From the NCBI GenBank assembly GCA_000934455.1, contig KN884574.1, positions 103,651-131,224 on the forward strand: a stretch of DNA of 27,574 nt. The letters run 5' to 3'. Of this stretch, positions 21,303 to 27,574 are shown piece after piece. The notes below the pieces were generated by a model. That model made no database searches. It was not told the origin of the DNA and was given only the letters and a program-made list of their open reading frames with translations. This DNA comes from Apostichopus parvimensis. Its lineage: Eukaryota > Echinodermata > Holothuroidea > Aspidochirotida > Stichopodidae. Position 1 is the first letter of the stretch. Each line of letters opens with the position of its first letter. The translations under genes and the position numbers were made by a program.

Positions 21303-21752
21303 GTATCGCATCGCAAAATGCTAGGAAAATGGACAAATTGCTAGACAATTAGTGCAAAGAAGTGTAGCAGTGTTTGTACACAGCTAGGAACCCATAGTGT
21401 TTTGTAAGGGAAAGCTTTAAAGGTGCTATACAAAGATTGTTGTGTATATTACATATTCATGAAGTGGGTGTGTCTATGCAAAACAAAGAGTTAAAATTAA
21501 TTTATAGTTATAAATAGGTAATTAAGTGATGTACGTTTCTAAGTAATCATGTTTACTGTGTAGTTGTGTGCACTGGCTAAGTACATGTGTTTATTATTTG
21601 TTTATTGTTGTTGTTTGTGTGTATTATTTGAAGAGATTGCACTACACAATATGTACATGTACACTAAATTACTTATGTATACAGTTGGACATTCAGTTAA
21701 GTAAAAATACCTCTTGTGTAGCCATTGACAAGCATTGACAAAATATGAGAAG

Positions 21753-22004
21753 ATCGCTTCTTGGCCTCTTGGCTAAGATCATGTGTTCCCTTTCGAGGGG
21801 AATGGTTATGCACACCCGATGATGATCACACAATCACAGCCTCGGCGCATGGGGACTGGGGTTGAGAGCGGATCAGTCGTTCGGTAGTTTGGTTTTTGTG
21901 CCCAGGTTCTTTCCTGGGCGACTTTTCCTTAAAAAGTAACATTGACCAGGTGAAGGTAAACCTTTTTACCCTGATCAGATCAAGGTAGACCATTGACACT
22001 AACC
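21753..22004 (+). mobile_element. Retroposed element with a U2 snRNA-derived 5' end
   Basis: The first 34 bases (ATCGCTTCTTGGCCTCTTGG followed by CTAAGATCATGTGT) match the 5' end of U2 snRNA at all but about three positions. This is the segment that includes stem I and the start of the branch-site-pairing region. After that the similarity ends, and a different body follows (ttccctttcgaggggaa hairpin, gcccaggttctttcctgggc hairpin, ccctgatcagatcaagg). Near-identical flanks aaatatgagaag (21741-21752) and aaatatgaag (22005-22014) look like a target duplication. This makes it a snRNA-headed SINE or a chimeric U2 retrocopy, and not a functional U2 gene: the branch-pairing GTAGTA, the Sm site and the 3' stem-loops are absent. 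Confidence 0.62.
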
Positions 22005-22026
22005 AAATATGAAGCATGCGAACTAG

Positions 22027-22161
22027 CATTTACCAAGGACCCGACACTGGAGAGGAGCCCTCTATCGAGAAGATTCCAAATATGCCGTACAGCCAGACTA
22101 CATTAGAAGTACAGTATAGTGAACCAATGCAGACAAGATTGAGGCTCAGGAAGGCAACAGG
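22027..22161 (+). CDS. Candidate unassigned plus-strand exon
   Basis: An open frame of 45 codons reads YQGPDTGEEPSIEKIPNMPY then SQTTLEVQYSEPMQTRLRLR and ends KATG before a stop that overlaps a GG|gtaata donor. An in-frame ATG lies just upstream at 22016, or it could begin at the AG of cgaactag. Codon choice and the mix of polar and acidic residues look protein-like. It starts immediately after the 3' target-site copy of the U2-headed element, so upstream exon boundaries may have been disturbed by that insertion. I recognise no family. Confidence 0.28.
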
Positions 22162-22589
22162 GTAATAAAAATTTATGGTTTCTTTAATAACACTGCATGT
22201 ATTGTTTAATTTCTCATTTTTTTTTGTGTGATTATGATTGCAAGATTTCAATTCATAGCCTAAGCCATAATGTAGAAGATTAAACATTAGATAAGATGGA
22301 AGCTTACTGTATTTACAGTAGCTCAAACTGATCGTATAATGTGACATTGAATCTTATAGACTATACAGGAGTGATAAGAAGGAAAGTTGTTGAACCGTTT
22401 GAGGGCAAATAACCAAACAGTATGAAAGAACGTCAGTGTTCCCAGGGAACTTTAAATGAGTTAAACATGATTGCTGTGAGATTTAATTCAAAAGTTCTTT
22501 TCTAGCTCAGTATCTGACCTTGCACAATATTCCCCTAACTTTGAGGTATGTTTATATAACAGACGAACAAAAAAGGCACAGTGCTGGCA

Positions 22590-22743
22590 CTTTGGATGGT
22601 AGAATGAGAAGGCATTCAACGGAGGAGCTGGTCATAGAAGGTGTGCAGTGTTTAATAAAAGGTTACCAGTTCATTCTAGGCACGTTAGAACTAGGGTGCT
22701 AAGGTTGTGGGGAGACAGGTAAGTAAGGAGTGAAGTAAATACC
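22590..22743 (+). repeat. Dispersed repeat copy (same family as 10971-11137)
   Basis: Shares ggtcatagaagg, ggttaccagttcattctagg, agggtgctaaggttgtgggg, agacaggtaag and gaagtaaat with the copies at 10971-11157 and, more weakly, 16013-16172. The conserved agacag|gtaag resembles a 5' splice site. Confidence 0.75.
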
Positions 22744-23024
22744 ATTGAGGGAAAATTTCTTGGCAGGAAAATGCTTCTTTGAATTTTGAGCATGAGTGAC
22801 CAGTACTGGCGTGAGTGACATTGGCTACCAGAAAAAGTGGTTCAAGTCTAAATTTGTATTTTATTTTATTAAATCTGCAAAAATGTGCAAATCCGACTTG
22901 CAGTGTAACTTATTCTTGCTTGGAGAATGGTGTTACTTTACCTATATTTATAGCAGCCTATACTGAATGATACAGCAGCCAGCCAACATAGTACGGCATT
23001 AACTGTTTACAATCCTGGATTATG

Positions 23025-23137
23025 GTAGGCCTATACTGCATATATATATATATGGTAGTGCATTATAATACTGCAGACTAGTAGGCCTATACTGCATAGA
23101 TAGATAGTACTGCATTATAATATTGCAGTATATATAT
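23025..23137. repeat. Tandem duplication of about 56 bp with TA-rich centre
   Basis: Two copies of gtaggcctatactgcata, then gtagtgcattataata and ctgcag, starting at 23025 and 23081. They differ in a (TA)n versus (TAGA)n segment. Confidence 0.88.
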
Positions 23138-23951
23138 CTTCAACTGTAGGTCAAGTGTACTTAATTTCATTGTGTACAGTAGGCTTTTAACTCTGCCATA
23201 AAATTTAAGGTGAATGCCTAGATTCAATTAAAGAATCACGTTTCAAGGTGAGTTCTCAGGTTGTGAATTAAGTATTGAGTTTACTGTACAAGGACACCAG
23301 TATTGTACTGTATATGGATACACAATGAGAAGATCCATACGAGATTACCTTGCAAACTGAACCGTTCCGTTATATTCGAAAATAAAATAACATCATACTT
23401 ATATACATCCAATTAACTCAATTTGCAAAACGTCTTTTAGCGTCCGATGGGTATAGCAAATTTCCAAAAAAAAAATTCAACCTTAATTTAATCATAAATC
23501 TAATTGTACAAAAGTGTAGATGAGATAATGACAGGTTTCCTCAACTTGCAGACATATGGTAAAAGCAATCAGAACCGACCAAAAATCTTTCGTAGGCCAA
23601 AATTGTTGATATATTTTCGAAAGCATTTGGCCTTCCTTAAAGACCTTCACATATAAAATACCTGTGTTCAAGTGTATACATTCAAATATATGTAGTCTGT
23701 GTAATTCATCACTCAGTCTCTCTGACTTTTTAATGGGGTAATACTCTAGGTTTAGTTCATCAGTTAATAGTTTTCACACCTTCCTTGATTCATGCAATCA
23801 CTCTTTAATTTCCAACTAACACAACCCGAGTCACAGAATCACTTTTTGGAGATGGCGTCTTGCTGTGCTTACAGCATTATATTGGCAAACATTGTTGTTG
23901 TTTTTTTGTTGTTAATTTTTATTGTTCTTGTTGTTATTACAAGAGCTAGAG

Positions 23952-25376
23952 AAGGCTTTATTGACACTTATGACATAGCTTGTTATTACAAGCTATAAAA
24001 AGAGAAAAGCTTAGGGGAATGACGTCATTATTATTTTTTTTTTCACTTCACTTCTGGCATCTAATGAAACATCCTGTTATCCATGTTTAACGATTGATAA
24101 GAAAGACTTGACTTGACTAAATATAAAACCAAAACAATATATTTTTTAACCACTTTGGCTGTTTCACCGTATGTGAAAACTGGAAAGTGAAAACGATAAC
24201 ATTAGACATCAGTTCTACGCTACGTACATTATACTACTGTAGTCTGACTAGAGAACGGTGGAGCCTCATAACTGTTCAGTTTACAGACTTTATTCATCTC
24301 AACAAAGCAAACAAACTGACAAAATCTCCTTGATGTACACACCCCCTAAAAATGTTTGGCAACAGTCCTCAGTAGTTCTACTGCATTACAGTAGTTTGTG
24401 ATGCATGCAAACACACTTACATATATTTTTGCGAAAAACTCGAAGCAACTTTTTTTTCCCAGGCTGCATGTACCATACGTGCTAAAATAACCCCTTTGCA
24501 GTAACTGAACTCCTTAACCGCAACCGACTAAAGCAAGTCTGATTTCCAGAGACACGTGCGACAAAGTCAATGGGACTTAAGTGTGTGATTTCTCCCACAT
24601 GTAGTTAAGTCAATGGAGAAGCGCCATTGACTTACTCTGTAAAATCGTTGAAACAATGTTCGATCCAAAGGGTTCCCTCGCAGATGGAAATCATTGAAAT
24701 CTTGAAGCAACGTCCAGATTGTTTTATTTTTCGATATCAGATTACGAAATTACGAATTTTTAATTCCTTACGGCCTACTTTTCACTTTATTTACATACAA
24801 GTTTCAACACTGATAATGGTTATCATACCAGTTGTAAAAGCTGGCCCTAACTTTTTTTTTACATTTCGTAGCCAATTGCTACCATTTTGCTCCTTCTGTA
24901 TGTAATCTGTACAGCACTGCCATGTACTGTGTTGGGGCGAGATTGCAATATTGAGACTCATCGTTGTAAAAGTACAGCGCCCCATGTATGTTATTTTTTC
25001 TTATTTAGTCTACAATTAAGCGGCTTTATTGCAACTTATGGCATAGCTTGTTGTTACAAGCTATATTAAAAGAAGGCTTCATTGCAATGACATAGCTTGT
25101 TCTTACAATTAAAGGTATGCTGTATTGGCCTCAAAATTCTTAAACTGTTTTCATTACAACCTTCGAGGAAATATTCCTCACTGGGACATTCAATCATCTT
25201 GTGTGTTCCTTAAAAATGTCTGAGAACAAGTTGGAGAGTAAAGACCTCTAGAAAAGTACTTTTTGGAAACTTCTAGCAATTATAGCATGCTATATTTGGG
25301 AGCCTATACAGACTAAATGTAAGCATAAAGAGAAGGCTTACATGACATACTTCATTGTTACATGCTATTTATAGAG
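23952..25376 (+). repeat. Interspersed hairpin motif, three to four copies
   Basis: A unit reading approximately gaaggctttattg, ttatgacatagcttgtt and ttacaagctat occurs at 23952-23996, 25019-25064, 25073-25108 (right arm decayed) and 25331-25371 (diverged). The first two form a 9-bp stem atagcttgt/acaagctat with a 4-nt loop. The apparent shared peptide in frames across them (GFI-TY-IAC) is a consequence of this repeat. Confidence 0.7.
24606..24634. repeat. Perfect 11-bp inverted repeat
   Basis: taagtcaatgg and ccattgactta flank a 7-nt loop. A direct copy of aagtcaatggga lies at 24564, so the hairpin probably arose from a small duplicated motif. Confidence 0.85.
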
Positions 25377-26057
25377 ATTGGCTGATCGCAGTGACAGTTC
25401 ATGATCGAGTTCAAGTAAATTGGTTCTTTACACTCAATGTACTGTATCCGGAGCAATCTTTAAGTAAACATAAAAGATAAGTGGGACTCAAATTTCATGG
25501 GTTTAAAGTCTACACTTAAAAGTGACATCATCATGTGATACTATTACATTGTATGTATGTAGATGATCAGTTGAACACAGCAGTAATGTTCCTCAAATAT
25601 GTCTCTTTTCTCTCCTTTTTCCATTTCCACCTTTGCGTTAAAAGTTCTTACCTTAGACACTTAGAACAAGTTTTTGCTTTGCATGTGCTTGTATCCCTTC
25701 GTGAAGGGGACTGTCTGTAAAAGCATCGCTGCTTTTTCAGTTCTGCTCAACTTCTAAGTATGTTACATATGTAATGCTGTAATTTTTGTTTGTGTGGAAA
25801 TAGTTGCAACTTTTCAAAGGCAACAGATATGGAACCAAAAGCAAAAATTTGAGTTTGCTTCAAGGGTGAAATATGATACACTTGAGTTTTCCATACAAAG
25901 TGGATTCAAATACTATGATTCAATGTAAAAGTTGATCATGCAATCGTTGGAAATTGAATTCGTAATTTATGATGTTATCAACTTCCATCCTGTATGTTCA
26001 AAACTTCCCGTTGGTTCCAGTCTGGACAAATTATTAAACTCAATTGAAATGACTACT
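25377..26057. other. Non-coding stretch
   Basis: Minus strand at about 25655 has a CTAAG|gtaag donor-like site after a short Cys-rich frame, but no convincing acceptor. Nothing else is supported. Confidence 0.4.
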
Positions 26058-26370
26058 GCATGTACTGAAAGTATGTTCTTAAAGTTTTTAGTGAAAGTAT
26101 GTACTGAAAGTATGTTTTGAAAGTATGTTCTGAAAGTATGTACAGAAGTATGTTCTGAAAGTATGTACAGAAGTATGTACTTCAAGTATGTTCTTCAAGT
26201 ATGTACTACAAGTATGTTCTTAAAGTATATGTACTGAAAGTATGTTTCTGAAAGTATGTACAGAAAGTATGTTCTGAAAGTATGTTTCTGAAAGTATGTA
26301 CAGAAAGTATGTTCTGAAAGTATGTATGTATTCAGTTTGTTCGGAAAGTATGCACTCAAAGTATGTTTTC
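26058..26370. repeat. Minisatellite of about 12-13 bp units (GAAAGTATGTTCT type)
   Basis: More than 20 copies of aagtatgt followed by tct, act or aca variants. Units drift (caagtatgtactt, gaaagtatgtacag), with a higher-order doublet visible at 26240-26320. Open frames across it are repeat-derived. Confidence 0.93.
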
Positions 26371-26962
26371 AAGCAATTATAGCAGTTGCCCTTGATGTAT
26401 TTTATTCTCTTAAAGTATTTGCTACACAGCGGATCATTTTATAGCTTGAGTAATTAAGTTTAATTTTAGCAATGCAAGAAGAATGCAAATTTAATTTTGG
26501 TTATTTCTGACTGCATGACCAAGAATTCTAGAAATTAGAAAAAAACTTTAATCACTCAAACCTATCTTCAAGATTTGAGGAAACATTTTCATGGATGTGT
26601 AAGAGCTTGTGTGATTGCCTTTTTATTTTGAGTAGTAATTGTCAGTAAGTACTATGAAGGTTATTGGTGACCAATACCAAATTTACGCAAAAAGTTGCTT
26701 TAAGCAATTAGAAATTCTACTAATGAGACACACCAAACATCATTGCATGGTGAGCTGACATCAAACTCAGGCTTAAAAGCTGAATTAGTTAAGGGCTTTT
26801 CTGACATCAAAAGTGTTACCTCATGTTTAGTCGTACTATTTATAATTCCGTAGGGTTATACAGTACCCACAATTTAGCTGCGTTTTAATCTCAGAATATC
26901 TTATACTTTAAATGGGATACTGTAGATAACATTTCAAATAAGTATATATGGTCAATTCCGTG

Positions 26963-27368
26963 GTGACTCGCGTGACATTTTTACTAAAATTCCTATCTAT
27001 TTGATATCATTAAACAAGTAAAGAAATTACCTGGGAGAAAAGCATTCATGTAGTCAGTGAAGGTACACCTTAATGCTTACAACAGTAGAGAAAATATATT
27101 TATACCTCAAGTATTGGGGGTGAAATTGGCGAAAAACTAAACGTGACTCGCGTGACAGTTACTATTAGCAAATATCAGAATGCACACACAAATGTTTGAT
27201 TTCTTATGTCTTATTAAAATGTTTCCAATAACTTTTTATAATCATACCGAAGTTGAAAAACAACTCTACCTCAATTGCTATGCAACTTTGAAAAAATGTT
27301 GTAACGCATGAAAATAACGATGAAGATGTATTGTGACTCGCGTGACAAGAAAACGTGACTCGTGTGAC
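26963..27368 (+). repeat. 14-bp motif gtgactcgcgtgac, four same-strand copies
   Basis: Exact copies lie at 26963-26976, 27143-27156 and 27333-27346, with a one-base variant (gtgactcgtgtgac) at 27355-27368. Flanks are not obviously similar. The motif itself repeats GTGAC. Confidence 0.92.
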
Positions 27369-27574
27369 GAGTTCACTTTTCGGATAGTTCTAGACCAAAT
27401 GCAGTAGTGAATCGAAGGTATAGATCTTGCATAGTGAAATATAACATTCATTGGTCTAGAAAGTGTCCAAAAGGTACTTCCCTTGGGAATGTCCAGATGA
27501 TATTAATGTCCCCGAGTTACCCTCATGACTGCAGACAGTAGGTAATATACTGTACGGGTAGAACAGTTGTTCAG

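Noticed and set aside
23792-23998. Small frame with a single hydrophobic segment, like a membrane micropeptide
   Set aside because: The hydrophobic part is a (TTG)n-like tract and its tail is the hairpin repeat also found at 25019; no conserved features.
27031-27075. 45-nt minus-strand segment between splice-like sites (LRCTFTDYMNAFLP)
   Set aside because: Very short, acceptor ends in an in-frame stop context, and its phase does not fit the next candidate exon.
1-27574. CRISPR array, operon or other prokaryotic system
   Set aside because: The tandem repeats have no uniform unique spacers, there are no associated genes, and the sequence is clearly intron-bearing eukaryotic DNA.

Overview
This window looks like nuclear DNA from a marine invertebrate deuterostome, most likely an echinoderm; a sea cucumber is my best guess from overall texture only. 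It is AT-rich, its coding sequence is split by long introns with GT-AG borders, and it is dense in short interspersed elements, minisatellites and hairpin repeats. There is no bacterial-style gene packing. Most of the open reading frames that can be drawn in it are chance or repeat-derived.

One protein-coding gene is supported with confidence. Three consecutive exons on the minus strand (10586-10732, 6909-7041 and 5653-5834) join in frame. They encode a pleckstrin-homology (PH) domain followed by the start of a charged coiled coil, and match the centre of the SWAP-70/DEF6 family. The fragment is 154 residues. The coiled-coil C-terminus should lie at lower coordinates or left of the window, and the EF-hand-like N-terminus at higher coordinates. 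Two further minus-strand segments (16380-16465 and 20533-20641) have good splice borders and compatible phases, so they are candidate upstream exons, but I cannot confirm them by homology.

Layout: 1-800 holds a decayed LINE 3' end. 800-5650 is non-coding with tandem duplications and C-rich tracts. 5653-10732 is the SWAP70-like gene core, whose introns carry a LINE fragment, a hAT-type MITE, a GGTTGATCCC minisatellite and a minisatellite that overlaps a splice donor. 10970-11140 is an inverted pair of a dispersed repeat. 12213-12552 is a possible MITE. 13203-13690 is a 70-bp satellite. 14461-14710 is a tRNA-derived SINE. 15030-15400 is a cluster of foldback motifs. 17843-18923 has two unassigned plus-strand candidate exons. 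18194-19336 has two copies of one hAT MITE family, each with its own 8-bp target duplication. 21753-22004 is an element whose 5' end is derived from U2 snRNA. 22027-22161 is another unassigned plus-strand candidate exon. 23950-25370 holds hairpin repeats, 26058-26370 a minisatellite, and 26963-27368 a 14-bp motif repeated in unrelated flanks.

The most unusual feature is at 10258-10591. The tandem-repeat unit contains the last coding bases of the PH exon plus its splice donor, so the intron carries a ladder of decoy donors.
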